Shown here: positions 8,580 through 17,400 of the stretch, piece by piece | How positions within the stretch are numbered: the stretch's first letter is position 1 | How the letters are laid out: each line of letters starts with the position of its first letter | Assembly (NCBI GenBank): GCA_035449045.1 | Contig: DAOTKC010000006.1 | Location: forward strand, 1-56,060 | From: DAOTKC01 sp035449045 | GTDB taxonomy: Bacteria; Bacillota; Clostridia; Christensenellales; CAG-917 | DNA: 56,060 nucleotides | Direction of reading: 5' to 3' | The notes under the pieces: model-generated | What the model was told of the DNA's origin: nothing | What the model saw: the letters and a program-made list of their open reading frames with translations, nothing else | The model's database searches: none | Made by a program: the position numbers and the translations under genes

Positions 8580-10106
8580 TTATTCAAGTGGGGAATCGGA
8601 CTCGGCGATTGCGGCCGAAGCAATGGCTGAGCCGGACTGCCACAGCTTTTGCTGCGGAAGACCCGTCGCTGTTTCGATGTCGGCTATTTCTACCGCGCTC
8701 AAGGCGTCTAGACTTCCTTTCTCTTTAAAGGCGGCTATGCCCTTTTGGACGGCGTCATAGCGGCGGTTGTTGACCTTGTTTAAGATGGCGAAGACAAGAC
8801 AGACGGCAAGGAGCACAAAAGGAACGATGATGAACAGCCACTTTATGCCGGCGACAACGCTTGACGCGGCGTAATCGGCGGGATTGAAGTTTTCGGCGTT
8901 GCCGCGAAGGAGGTTGTATTGGTCTTGGTCAAAGCCGAACGCCTTCATTCCCACTCCAATAATGAAGATTGAAAACCCGCTGGCCGCCTTTCTTAAGAAA
9001 GTGGTCATTCCGCTGTAAATGCCTTCGCGGCGCGTTCCCGTCGCAATTTCGTCGAGGTCGTAGGTGTCGGTCAGCATAGACCATGTCGCGAGGTTGCCCG
9101 CCGAGGCGCCGAGCGCTATCAGCACGGCGAAAGCAATCAAAACCGCGATGTGCGTCGTGCTGTCGACGAAAATGAACATGAGCGCGGTCGCCATCCAAAC
9201 GGGTATGCCGATATAGAGCGGGAAGGCCTTGCCCTTCTTTTTGGCGATAGCGCCGTTGAGCACCATAAAGAGTATCTGCGCCACCAGAAGGACGCCCACT
9301 AAAAGCTCGTAGCTCTTATACTTTAAGACAACTAAATCGACGTAGAAAATAAACAGCGCCAGCACAAGGTCGACGGCTATTTGAAATGACAGGAAAATCC
9401 CGAGGAAATTGCGGTATGGTTTGTTTTTAAAGACCGACAGCCATTCTTTCAAGGTCATCTTCTTGGGCTCGGGAAGATTTTCGCGTTCGCGTGTGCCGAA
9501 AAACACCCACGCCCAGCACGCAGCGAACAACACGGCGAGCACCGCAGCCATCACCATGTAGCCCGTCTTTTGTGCGGGCCCGTTGACGTCGCCGCCCACC
9601 GCTTTGATAATGAAGCCGGGCACGACGGCGCAAACCAAAGAGGCCGCGCCCGACATAATCATTCTCACCGTGGTGTAGTCGGTTCGGTCGTTGTAGTCGG
9701 AAGTTATGTCGGAAAGTATGGCGTTGTAGGGAATCATCACGATAGTGAACGCCGTCCCGAAGAACATATAGGCAAAGGTGTGATAAGCTATTTTAAGCGC
9801 GGTATTCTGAATGCCGAAAGAATAAAACAGCATGAAAAACGAGAGAAATACGGGCAGAATACCTACAAGAAAATAGAGCCTCCGCCGCCCGAATCGCGAG
9901 CGCGTCCTGTCCGACAACCTGCCCATGAGCGGGTCGGTCACGGCGTCCCAAAGCTTGCCTGCGAAGATAATCAGCGTAGCGGCAAGCACGGGAATGCCCT
10001 CGACCAGCACCAAAAAGTTCATGTAGAACAGGCTAAACACCAAAAACGCGCCGCCGCCGTAAATGTCGCCGCTGCCGTATGCCAGCTTGGATTTTAAATT
10101 TTTCAT
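8580..10106 (-). CDS. GPH-family (MelB-like) sugar:cation symporter
   Basis: 508 residues from ATG 10106, chosen because AGGGGG lies ten bases upstream; a TTG at 10127 would start inside that site. Twelve membrane segments are expected. The family signature is clear: KLAYGSGDIYGG at the N terminus, then KLWDAVTDPLMGRLSDRTRS and RFGRRR in the first cytoplasmic loop, and DEIATGTRREG in the later half, as in MelB/XylP/UidB-type glycoside-pentoside-hexuronide symporters. It is the last gene of the catabolic operon and probably imports that pathway's substrate with sodium or protons. The substrate cannot be told from sequence. Tandem hairpins directly follow the stop codon. Confidence 0.88.
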   Translation of the reverse strand: MKNLKSKLAYGSGDIYGGGAFLVFSLFYMNFLVLVEGIPVLAATLIIFAGKLWDAVTDPLMGRLSDRTRSRFGRRRLYFLVGILPVFLSFFMLFYSFGIQNTALKIAYHTFAYMFFGTAFTIVMIPYNAILSDITSDYNDRTDYTTVRMIMSGAASLVCAVVPGFIIKAVGGDVNGPAQKTGYMVMAAVLAVLFAACWAWVFFGTRERENLPEPKKMTLKEWLSVFKNKPYRNFLGIFLSFQIAVDLVLALFIFYVDLVVLKYKSYELLVGVLLVAQILFMVLNGAIAKKKGKAFPLYIGIPVWMATALMFIFVDSTTHIAVLIAFAVLIALGASAGNLATWSMLTDTYDLDEIATGTRREGIYSGMTTFLRKAASGFSIFIIGVGMKAFGFDQDQYNLLRGNAENFNPADYAASSVVAGIKWLFIIVPFVLLAVCLVFAILNKVNNRRYDAVQKGIAAFKEKGSLDALSAVEIADIETATGLPQQKLWQSGSAIASAAIAESDSPLE

Positions 10107-10230
10107 GATTTTTTGCCCCCTTCTCAAACTTATTATTGCTTGCTAAATCTCGTTTTTTTTACCCCGCTATGCCCGAATCGGCCTTATTTTGTTCCTTAAT
10201 GCTTGACTGCTTTCTTAAGTTCGGTTTCGT

Positions 10231-10980
10231 TTATTTGATATAGCCCAGCTCGGCGGATATGGCGTTCGCCGCCTTGACTAAGATGGCGGCGGCGGCCTCA
10301 ACCGCTTCCTTGGGCATTCTCGATACCGCGCCCGAAATTCCTATGGCATAGCGGCACTCGCCGCGATTGTTGAAAATCGGCGCGGCGACGCAGCGTATAT
10401 CTTTGGAGAGTTCACCCTCGTCGACGGCGTAGCCCTTCAATCTTATATCATCAAGCTCGGCCGTAAGCGCGGCTTCGTCCTTTATCGTCTTTTCGGTGAA
10501 GCTTTCGAAGGTAATAGACGCCAGCATTTTGGATTGATATGGCTCCTCCGAAAAAGCGAGCAGGCATTTTCCGACAGCGGAGGCGTAAAGCGGCTCGCCG
10601 CCGCCCATCTTGGCGTTGACGACAAGGCGGCTGTCGGCTATTATCTGGTCGACTATGACTGCGCTGTTGTTGGCAAGCACGCCTAAGTGCGACGATTCGC
10701 CCGAAAGCTCGCTGATTTTAATAAGCCATGGTTTGGCGGCGGCAACGGTGCTCAAGCCGCTGTAATATTGATGCGACAGCTTCAAAATGGCCGGCCCCAG
10801 CTTATATTTGCCGGTTTCCTTGACCTTCTCGGCCATGTTGTAGGACACGAAGGTGTCCAAAATCCTAAACGCCGTGCTCTTGTTGACGCCGAGCGCCTCG
10901 GCAATCTCGGTCACGCCCGCGCTCTTTTTAGACGAAAGATAAAGCAGCGCGTCTATTCCCTTTTGCAGCGACTGACTCAT
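10231..10980 (-). CDS. IclR-family transcriptional regulator
   Basis: 249 residues. An N-terminal winged helix-turn-helix (about 6-65, with VTEIAEALGVNKSTAFRIL) is followed by the IclR effector domain (about 80-245, with GEPLYASAVGKCLLAF and the late RCVAAPIFN and AIGISG). The start follows AAGG inside the end of the RpiB-like gene, five bases away, so the two are coupled. Lying inside the catabolic operon it probably controls that operon. A GGGAAATACCC near-palindrome within the operon promoter (around 16667-16677) is a possible binding site. The inducer is unknown. Confidence 0.93.
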   Translation of the reverse strand: MSQSLQKGIDALLYLSSKKSAGVTEIAEALGVNKSTAFRILDTFVSYNMAEKVKETGKYKLGPAILKLSHQYYSGLSTVAAAKPWLIKISELSGESSHLGVLANNSAVIVDQIIADSRLVVNAKMGGGEPLYASAVGKCLLAFSEEPYQSKMLASITFESFTEKTIKDEAALTAELDDIRLKGYAVDEGELSKDIRCVAAPIFNNRGECRYAIGISGAVSRMPKEAVEAAAAILVKAANAISAELGYIK

Positions 10981-10985
10981 TTTTT

Positions 10986-11615
10986 TTACCTTAAGAACTT
11001 AGATTTAATAAAATCCAATAGTTTGGTGTTTTCAGCGGCGCCCGAAAGGATGTAATCCGAAAAAGGCTTATAAGAAAAGACGGGCACTGCGATTTCGAGC
11101 TTAATTCCCTCTAAAATTTCCTCCATACCAAGGTGAGCCAGACGCGATATACCTAAAAGATTTCCTCTGCTTTCCTTTTGGCTTACACAGCGCTCGGCGG
11201 GATAGCCCTCGCCGAAGCCTCCCGAAAACAGCTTTTCGAAAATATATTTGAGATTGATGCCGCCCGCCCAGCCGAAGCCCTTATTGAGGGGCAGCGAAAC
11301 GCAGTTGCCGGCGTTTATCTTGGCAAAGAGCCATGCGTCGAGCGGCTCCGAAATAAGTCCGCAGAAGACCTTGGGATACTGCATCGCCGAGATTAAAAAG
11401 CCTTGGCCGGTGCCGCAGCCGCCAACCACCATATCGGCGGCGCCCAAGTTCAGAATTATCGCCGCCATCAAGCCGGTTTGAATGTAAGTTAGCTCGCCCG
11501 CGCCGTCCGCTTTCATGCCGACGTTTGCGGCCTTCACGCCTACCTCCGCAAGAGCGTCCATAATGAGCGGGTTTTTATCCCTCGCCGAAATCTCGTTTAT
11601 CACCGCGACACGCAT
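10986..11615 (-). CDS. RpiB/LacAB-type sugar-phosphate isomerase-like protein
   Basis: 209 residues from ATG 11615, which has GGAGG seven bases upstream. The N-terminal half has the RpiB/LacA/LacB fold signature: VAVINEISARDKN for the usual nucleotide-like loop, then GGCGTGQGFLISAM, matching the ICGTGIGMSIAANK active-site segment with its catalytic Cys region, and INAGNCVSLPL. It is about 60 residues longer than RpiB, with a C-terminal extension of unknown role. Its neighbours are a Gfo/Idh dehydrogenase and IolA/IolD-like enzymes, so it may do an aldose/ketose isomerisation in place of IolB; that is inference. A second ATG further upstream lacks a ribosome binding site. Confidence 0.75.
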   Translation of the reverse strand: MRVAVINEISARDKNPLIMDALAEVGVKAANVGMKADGAGELTYIQTGLMAAIILNLGAADMVVGGCGTGQGFLISAMQYPKVFCGLISEPLDAWLFAKINAGNCVSLPLNKGFGWAGGINLKYIFEKLFSGGFGEGYPAERCVSQKESRGNLLGISRLAHLGMEEILEGIKLEIAVPVFSYKPFSDYILSGAAENTKLLDFIKSKFLR

Positions 11616-11641
11616 TTTTTTACCTCCATTATCTAAGTATT

Positions 11642-12859
11642 CTATTTCCCGGGGCATTTTTTATCTTTCTTTTTCAGCATCAGGCTGATAAAGCTTTTGC
11701 GCTTTTGCAGTTCGCGGTCTAAGGAGCACTCCAGCGTCACTTCGCGGTTCTCCTCCGCCGATTTCATAGCCGCCAGCGCGAATTTCAAAACCTCGCGGCC
11801 GCGTTCGCCCGAAAGCACGGGTTCGCGGTCGAATTTGATTGCCTCGATAAAGTCAACCGTCGAGTTTATGAAGGCATCCTGCCAGTCGTGCGGCATATCC
11901 CAAAACTCGGTCAGCTTGCCGTCGCGGTAAAGCAGGACGGGCGCCACGCTGTCCAGCATTTCGGCGGTGCAGCGCGTCAGCCATACTACGCCGCGTGAGC
12001 CCGTCACCTCGAGGCGCTCGTCGCAGGTATAGTATTTTCCTTTGACATACATATCGTCGGCGCAGGTAATATCCCAAACACCGTAGACCTTTTTATCCTT
12101 GTATTTCCACATCACGACGGCGGGCGAGTCTTGGCAGAGGTTGCCGAAGACGGGTGTCGAGTCTATCCAAGCCGACACCTTTTCGACGTCGCCCAAAAGG
12201 TCCATAAACAGCGAGAACTTGTGGTAGCCGTCGTCAAAGACGACGGGTCCGCCGCCCGCCAGCGTTTCGTTTAAGCGCCATGTCCATGAAAGCGTGTCCA
12301 CTTTCCAGCCCGTTGGCTCGAGCTCGCTCAAATCGACGCCCGCTTTTTTGGCGCGCACCTTGGCGGCAGGCGCGTTTTCGGAGTTTAGGCCGCCGTTGCA
12401 CATTTTATAGCGCACTCCTCTGATTTCGCCGATTTCGCCGTCTTCTATCAGCTTTTTCAAAAAGAGGTAGGGCGGATAATGGACGAAGTTCTCAAACACC
12501 TTGAGCTTGACGCCGTTTTCTTTGGCCGCCGCAATCATTTGGTCGCATTCGGCTAGGTTTAGCGCCATCGGCTTTTGCACCGAAACGTGCTTTTTGGCCC
12601 GGCACGCCGCAATCGTCATCGGACAGTGCAAATGATGCGGCACCAAAAGCTCGACGCCTGTCACTTCGGGGTCGGCGAGCACATCCTCGTAGCAGTCATA
12701 AATCTTTGGTATGCCGTGCTCCTCGGCAAACTTCTTCGCCGCCTGACGGTTTTTATCGCAGACGCCGTAAAGCTCGGCGTCGTCGCGGTTTTTGTAGCCC
12801 GCGACGTGAAGCGTGGCAATCCTGCCGCAACCTACCAACACAAATTTCATTTTAGACAT
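11642..12859 (-). CDS. Gfo/Idh/MocA-family NAD(P)-dependent oxidoreductase
   Basis: 405 residues; AGGAGG precedes ATG 12859. The N-terminal Rossmann fold shows VLVGCGRIATLH (about 6-17), followed by the family's EKP-equivalent VQKPM (about 94-98) and the NAECDQMIAAAKE helix. The C-terminal alpha/beta domain has FDDGYHKFSLFMDLLG, where His is the usual catalytic-site residue. The family oxidises cyclitol, sugar or sugar-acid hydroxyls (IolG is a member). Position between the CoA-acylating dehydrogenase and the RpiB-like protein suggests it performs an oxidation step on the substrate of this operon. Exact substrate unknown. Confidence 0.88.
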   Translation of the reverse strand: MSKMKFVLVGCGRIATLHVAGYKNRDDAELYGVCDKNRQAAKKFAEEHGIPKIYDCYEDVLADPEVTGVELLVPHHLHCPMTIAACRAKKHVSVQKPMALNLAECDQMIAAAKENGVKLKVFENFVHYPPYLFLKKLIEDGEIGEIRGVRYKMCNGGLNSENAPAAKVRAKKAGVDLSELEPTGWKVDTLSWTWRLNETLAGGGPVVFDDGYHKFSLFMDLLGDVEKVSAWIDSTPVFGNLCQDSPAVVMWKYKDKKVYGVWDITCADDMYVKGKYYTCDERLEVTGSRGVVWLTRCTAEMLDSVAPVLLYRDGKLTEFWDMPHDWQDAFINSTVDFIEAIKFDREPVLSGERGREVLKFALAAMKSAEENREVTLECSLDRELQKRKSFISLMLKKKDKKCPGK

Positions 12860-13015
12860 AATTTCCTCCTTATTCAGCCTGAACCCCTTATTTTTTGATT
12901 TTTATTGTTTTCTTTGATTAGAAAGCTTCGGATTATATTGCTTATTAGCTTTTTGACCTATCCTCCCGCCTTGCTTTGGCTTAGTCAGCGATTTTTTTAT
13001 TATCTCTTATCGCGC

Positions 13016-14518
13016 CTAAATCGTTCCGTCCCACGTCGAGGTCTTTTGAGCCTTTTTCTCCTCCTCGCCGAACCAGTGCGTCGTCACCGTCTTGGACTCG
13101 GTGTAGAAGCGGTAGGCGTCCTTGCCTAAGCAGTGCAAATCGCCGAAAAAGCTATGCTTATGCCCCGAGAAGGGGAAGAAGCCGACGGGCACGGGAATGC
13201 CGACGTTGATTCCCACCATGCCGCCGTGGGTGTAGCGCGCAAACTGCCGCGCATAGTAGCCGCTCTCGGTGTAGATGACCGAGCCGTTGGCGAACTCGCT
13301 CGAATTGATGACCGCCATTCCTTCCTCAAAGTCCTTGACGCGCTTTACGGAGAGCACCGGCCCGAATATCTCGTCGCAGCCGATTGCCATTTCCCGCGTG
13401 ACGCGGTCAAACACGGTGGGGCCCAGATAGAAGCCGTTCTCAAAGCCTTCCACGCTGACGCCTCTGCCGTCCAAAACCAGCTTGGCGCCCTCGGCTATGC
13501 CGCGCTCAATCCAATTTTCCACGCTCTTTTTATGCTCGGCGGAATAGACGGGCCCTAACTTGCTGGACTTGTCATAGGCAGGACCAACTTTGAGCTTTCT
13601 CGCGAACGCCACGATTTTTTCAACCAGCTCGTCGGCGATTGCCTCTTCGGCAACGACGACGGGCAGCGCCATGCATCTTTCGCCGGCACAGCCGAACGCG
13701 GCGTTAATTATGCCGGCGGCGGTGCGGTCAAGCGCGGCGTCGGCAAGCACCAGCGCGTGGTTCTTGGCCTCGCACAGCGCCTGAACGCGTTTGCCGTTTT
13801 CCGTTCCCTTGGAATATATATATCTTCCTACCTTGGTGGAGCCGACAAAGGAAATTCCCTTGACGTCGGGATTGGTCAAAAGCTCCTCGGTGTCGTGACG
13901 GTCGCACGATATGATGTTGAGAACGCCGGCGGGAAGTCCCGCCTCGCGATAGAGCTCGGCAAAACGCATACTGGTCAAGGGCGTTGCGCCCGCCACCTTG
14001 AGCACCATGGCGTTGCCCGCCGCTATGCAGTTGGGCGCCATCCAGCCCATAGGAATCATGGCGGGGAAGTTGAAGGGCGATATGCCCGCGAACACGCCGA
14101 TGGACTCGCGGTAAAGCACGGTGTCGTAACCCGTCGAGGCGTCCATCAACGAGTCGCCCTGCATCAGAAGCGGCATGGAGATGGCAAGCTCGGTGGCCTC
14201 CTTGGCCTTGAGCACGTCGCCCTTGGCCTCCTCCCAAACCTTGCCGTGCTCACGCGCCACCAGCATAGTGAGCTCGTCGAGATTTTTTTCTACGAGGTCG
14301 CGCACCTTGTAGAGCACCTGAACGCGCTTGATGACAGGAGTATTCGACCAAACCTCGTATGCCTTCTTGGCGTTTTCGATGACCGCCTTTATCTCCTCGC
14401 GAAGAACACGCGGGCACTTGGCGATTAGCTCGCCCGTCGAGGGGTTGTAAACCTCATAAAATTTATCGGTTTTCGACTCCAAAAACTCGTTATTCGTAAA
14501 ATATTTCAAAATCTCCAT
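13016..14518 (-). CDS. CoA-acylating methylmalonate/malonate-semialdehyde dehydrogenase (IolA/MmsA family)
   Basis: 500 residues from ATG 14518 (GAGG nine bases upstream). It is an aldehyde dehydrogenase of the MmsA/IolA branch: PFNFPAMIPMGWMAPNCIAAGN near 150, GSTKVGRYIYSKG for cofactor binding, and the catalytic Cys in AGERCMALP near 280. The late EIFGPVLSVKRV and GMVGINVGIPVPVGFFPFSG are characteristic. The enzyme turns malonate semialdehyde or methylmalonate semialdehyde plus CoA and NAD into acetyl-CoA or propionyl-CoA, CO2 and NADH. It follows the IolD-like gene, the pairing seen in inositol degradation. Symbol iolA or mmsA would both fit and is left open. Confidence 0.9.
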   Translation of the reverse strand: MEILKYFTNNEFLESKTDKFYEVYNPSTGELIAKCPRVLREEIKAVIENAKKAYEVWSNTPVIKRVQVLYKVRDLVEKNLDELTMLVAREHGKVWEEAKGDVLKAKEATELAISMPLLMQGDSLMDASTGYDTVLYRESIGVFAGISPFNFPAMIPMGWMAPNCIAAGNAMVLKVAGATPLTSMRFAELYREAGLPAGVLNIISCDRHDTEELLTNPDVKGISFVGSTKVGRYIYSKGTENGKRVQALCEAKNHALVLADAALDRTAAGIINAAFGCAGERCMALPVVVAEEAIADELVEKIVAFARKLKVGPAYDKSSKLGPVYSAEHKKSVENWIERGIAEGAKLVLDGRGVSVEGFENGFYLGPTVFDRVTREMAIGCDEIFGPVLSVKRVKDFEEGMAVINSSEFANGSVIYTESGYYARQFARYTHGGMVGINVGIPVPVGFFPFSGHKHSFFGDLHCLGKDAYRFYTESKTVTTHWFGEEEKKAQKTSTWDGTI

Positions 14519-14648
14519 ATTAACCTCGATTGTCTGCTTTTTTACTTTAATATGCTTGTGTTTTTTAAACCGACCGCAATTCAACTAAAACTCTCTTGGA
14601 TTTGACTTAATCCCTACCTTGCGGTTTATTGGCAATTGTGATTTAAGC

Positions 14649-16433
14649 CTAAAGCGTTTCCTCTTTTTTGTTTTGCTCGTAGCTTGCTCTACGCTCGGCG
14701 CGGTAGGCGGGAATGGGCACGTCCCACCATCCGAACGCTTTGCCGCCCGTGAAGGGATATTCGCGCGACACCGGCGCCAAAATCAGCGCGGGCTTGTTTT
14801 CTTTTAGCGCCCTCCCGAGCGCCTCCCCGAGCGCGGCTTCGTCCTCCGCCTTATATGCCGCTATGCCGAAGGCCTCGGCGGTAGCATAAAAGTCGGGGCT
14901 GTAAGGTTTGCCTTCTCTCAAAAAGTCGTTGCCGAAGGCGGCGTCGGCGCCCAGGACGTCCATTTGAAGGTCCTTTATCGCCATCCAGCCGCTGTTGTCG
15001 GCAAGCACGACGACGACGGGTATTTCATATTTCGCCATCGTCGCCATCTCCTGCATCACCATCAGGAAATCGCCGTCGCCGAGAAGGGCGACAACGGGCG
15101 ACTCGGGAGCGGCAAGCTTGGCGCCCATCGCGGCGGGCATCGCCCAGCCCATCGTCGAAAACCCGCCCGTAGTCAAGTTGCGGTAGGGTTTTTTATAGCG
15201 GTATTCCTGGAAGAGCTGCGCTTGGGTATTGCCCGACGAGGTCGCGATGATGGTGTCCTCGGGAAGCTTGTCGTTCAAAACGCCGATAAGCTGGGAAATC
15301 GTCATTCTTTCGGCCTTTTTAGCGCGGACGCTTGCCAAATAATCGAGCCAGCTTGCGCGAAGCGCCTTGATTTCATCTAAGTATTCCTTTTTCTTGGGAA
15401 GCTCTCCGATTTCCGCTTCAAGCTCGACAAGGCTCTTTTTGAGGTCGGCCACAATGCCGACGTCGGGCGCGTAGTTCTTGCCCAGCTCGCCCGAGTCGAT
15501 GTCGATGTGAATGAGCTTGGTATCGGGGAAATTGAAGCTGACGCCCTTGCGATAGGAGCAGGTCGTTTCGTCGGCAAAGCGTGTGCCGACGGCGAGAACA
15601 ACGTCGGCGGTGCTGCAAATCTTAAGGCCGCAGAGCGTCCCCTTGGAGCCGGTATGGAAACAGTAGTTGTCGTGGGTTTCGGAGACGGCGCCCTTGCCCT
15701 GAAGCGTCGTCACCACGGCGGCGCCCCATTTTTCGGCCAGCGCGTAAATCTCGCTTTCGGCGCGGGATGAGAGCGCGCCGCCGCCCGCCAAAATGACGGG
15801 ACGCTTGGCATTTTTCATAATTTCCACAGCGCGGGCTATCGCCGCCTTATCGGGCGCGGGACGGTCGTCTATCGCCTCTTTTTCGGCAAACTTGCACTCG
15901 GCCGCCGCCGACTGCACGTCCATGGGCGCGGCAATAACGGCAGGCCCGCTGCGGCCCGTCGTCATCGTAGACACCGCGCGGCGGACTATTTTGGGCAGTT
16001 GCTCGACCGATTCGGCGCGCCAGCTTCGCTTGGCAAGCGGCTCGAGGCTTCTTATTATGTTGCTGTCTAAGTAGCGCTCAATCTCCTGAAGCACGCCCGT
16101 TCCCTTCATGTGGACGTGGGTATCGCCCGCGAGAAGCAAAAAGGCGGTGGAATCGGCATACGCCGTGCCCAGCCCGATTGCGGTGTTGAGCGTGCCCGGC
16201 CCTATCGAGGCGAACACCGCGAGCGGCCGTCCCGATACTCTGAAGTATCCGTCGGCAATCGCCGTCGCCGCCTGCTCGTGTTTGACCTGAATGTATTTGA
16301 TGTTTCCCGCCTCTTCCTCTTTTCTTATGGCGTCAAACAGCCCGAGCACGCCGTGGCCGGGAATGCCCAAAATGTATTTGACGTTTTCTTTGACAAGCTG
16401 TTTTACTATGATTTCTCCGCCGGTCAATTTCAT
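14649..16433 (-). CDS. IolD-like thiamine-diphosphate enzyme
   Basis: 594 residues from ATG 16433, with GGGAGG seven bases upstream. The three-domain acetolactate-synthase fold is clear: the activating Glu in VKHEQAATAIADGY (about 53), the central domain with PVILAGGGALS, and the TPP-binding GDGDFLM...DNSGW in the C-terminal domain. The tail (LQMD segment, then GWWDVPIPAYRAE) resembles IolD, the trihydroxycyclohexane-dione hydrolase of inositol breakdown, more than true acetolactate synthases, though the N terminus is shorter than in IolD. It is the first gene of the operon. It probably cleaves a C-C bond in a cyclic or linear diketone. An acetolactate synthase-like role is the alternative. 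Confidence 0.75.
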   Translation of the reverse strand: MKLTGGEIIVKQLVKENVKYILGIPGHGVLGLFDAIRKEEEAGNIKYIQVKHEQAATAIADGYFRVSGRPLAVFASIGPGTLNTAIGLGTAYADSTAFLLLAGDTHVHMKGTGVLQEIERYLDSNIIRSLEPLAKRSWRAESVEQLPKIVRRAVSTMTTGRSGPAVIAAPMDVQSAAAECKFAEKEAIDDRPAPDKAAIARAVEIMKNAKRPVILAGGGALSSRAESEIYALAEKWGAAVVTTLQGKGAVSETHDNYCFHTGSKGTLCGLKICSTADVVLAVGTRFADETTCSYRKGVSFNFPDTKLIHIDIDSGELGKNYAPDVGIVADLKKSLVELEAEIGELPKKKEYLDEIKALRASWLDYLASVRAKKAERMTISQLIGVLNDKLPEDTIIATSSGNTQAQLFQEYRYKKPYRNLTTGGFSTMGWAMPAAMGAKLAAPESPVVALLGDGDFLMVMQEMATMAKYEIPVVVVLADNSGWMAIKDLQMDVLGADAAFGNDFLREGKPYSPDFYATAEAFGIAAYKAEDEAALGEALGRALKENKPALILAPVSREYPFTGGKAFGWWDVPIPAYRAERRASYEQNKKEETL

Positions 16434-16655
16434 ATATTTACCTCCCAATGGTTTTTGCTTTTTATGAATTTTGCATTTAATAATTCGCTGTAAGTATTAA
16501 TGAACCCTACTCTGTTTAGGTCCCTACTTAAATCAAGGCTTTATGCGCCGAAATCAGCCGAAAAGCGCCACCAAGTTTTAGCCGCCGAAAGCGCCCATAT
16601 AGATTTATATCTTAATCCCGAACCAAGTTAAAAAACAAAGAAGCTTGATAATTTT
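16434..16655 (-). promoter_or_regulatory. Leader of the catabolic operon, no gene seen
   Basis: About 215 transcribed bases separate the promoter from the IolD-like start codon. They hold a loose direct repeat on the minus strand, GGCGCTTTCGGC and GGCGCTTTTCGGC (within 16550-16600), which could be regulator sites or part of an RNA structure. No known riboswitch was recognised. Confidence 0.3.
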
Positions 16656-16684
16656 ATTATATAAGCGGGAAATACCCCCGTCAA
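16656..16684 (-). promoter_or_regulatory. Promoter of the catabolic operon
   Basis: TTGACG (16684-16679) and TATAAT (16661-16656) on the minus strand, 17 bases apart. The spacer holds a GGGAAATACCC near-palindrome that may be an IclR operator. Confidence 0.75.
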
Positions 16685-16770
16685 CACCGTTTTGCAAAAT
16701 CAGTTGCGCCCTCTGCAACGATTTTGCCTTGCGCCCTGATTCTTCGTTTAGTTTCTCCACGTGCAACCAC

Positions 16771-16858
16771 AATTTTTCGTTTTTCGTTTTTTGTTTTTCG
16801 TTCGACGCGCAGCGCCGCTTCCACCGTTATTCATTATTCATTACTAATTATTAGTTAA
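16771..16858 (+). repeat. Dispersed intergenic repeat, copy B
   Basis: Same arrangement as the copy at 5882: TTTTTCGTTTTTCG stretch, short GCGC palindrome (CGACGCGCAGCGCCGC), then GTTATTCATTATTCATTA units. It lies downstream of the LURP-one-like gene's stop and terminator. Confidence 0.6.
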
Positions 16859-16861
16859 AAA

Positions 16862-16886
16862 AAATCCGCGACCCCGTCGCGGATTT
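16862..16886. terminator. Bidirectional terminator
   Basis: An 11-base perfect stem AAATCCGCGAC/GTCGCGGATTT with a three-base loop. The minus-strand exit has a run of T and lies 17 bases beyond the stop of the gene at 16903. Confidence 0.85.
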
Positions 16887-16902
16887 CTTTTGTTTCAGTT
16901 AT

Positions 16903-17400
16903 TTATCTTCCCCTATAGTGCATCTGGTCATTGATGAGCGCTATCATAAGGGCGAGCGCGCTTTCGCTCGGCTCTGTAACCTCAATCGTGTATTGGTCGC
17001 GGATTTGGAAGTTCTTCTTCTTGACCGTCGCTACGAGCTTGCCGTTTTTAAGTATCGTCAGCGTCCGCGCCAGACCGAACTTGCCCTTTACGACGTAGTT
17101 GCCGTATTTAGTCTTGACACGGTAGCGCGGCCAAGGGGTGGGAGAACGTCTCATAAAGCCTATGCGCTCCTCTTTGACAGCGCCGCTGTTGGGATAGAGG
17201 TCAAAGCGGGCAAGGAAGGATAAAATGCGCTGCTGGGCATAGTAAACCTCACGCCCCGCGGTATCGAAAAGCGAAAATTTCTTTCTTACGCCTAAAAGAT
17301 TCCAGTTGGTATCAACAAAAAAGCAAGTGCGGCCGGCGTCGTCGGTTATCGCAAACTTATCTTTGAGCGTCCACATTTTTTGATTGAGAATGTAAATCAT
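16903..17400 (-). CDS. LURP-one/YxjI-family protein
   Basis: 165 residues from ATG 17400, which has GGAGG four to five bases upstream; an ATG four codons earlier overlaps that site. The sequence MIYILNQKMWTLKDKFAI, followed by repeated strand pairs (GRTCFFVDTN, GVRKKFSLFD, YAQQRILSF, YVVKGKFG, VATVKKK) is typical of the 12-stranded LURP-one/Tubby-like barrel. Members are cytoplasmic or membrane-associated, with no enzyme activity established. It is transcribed alone, divergently from the tetR unit, with a strong terminator after it. Confidence 0.75.
   Translation of the reverse strand: MIYILNQKMWTLKDKFAITDDAGRTCFFVDTNWNLLGVRKKFSLFDTAGREVYYAQQRILSFLARFDLYPNSGAVKEERIGFMRRSPTPWPRYRVKTKYGNYVVKGKFGLARTLTILKNGKLVATVKKKNFQIRDQYTIEVTEPSESALALMIALINDQMHYRGR

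Noticed and set aside
14649..16433. Straight call of acetolactate synthase large subunit
   Set aside because: The C-terminal tail and the neighbouring IolA-type gene fit IolD better, and no small regulatory subunit or ilvC/ilvD gene is nearby.
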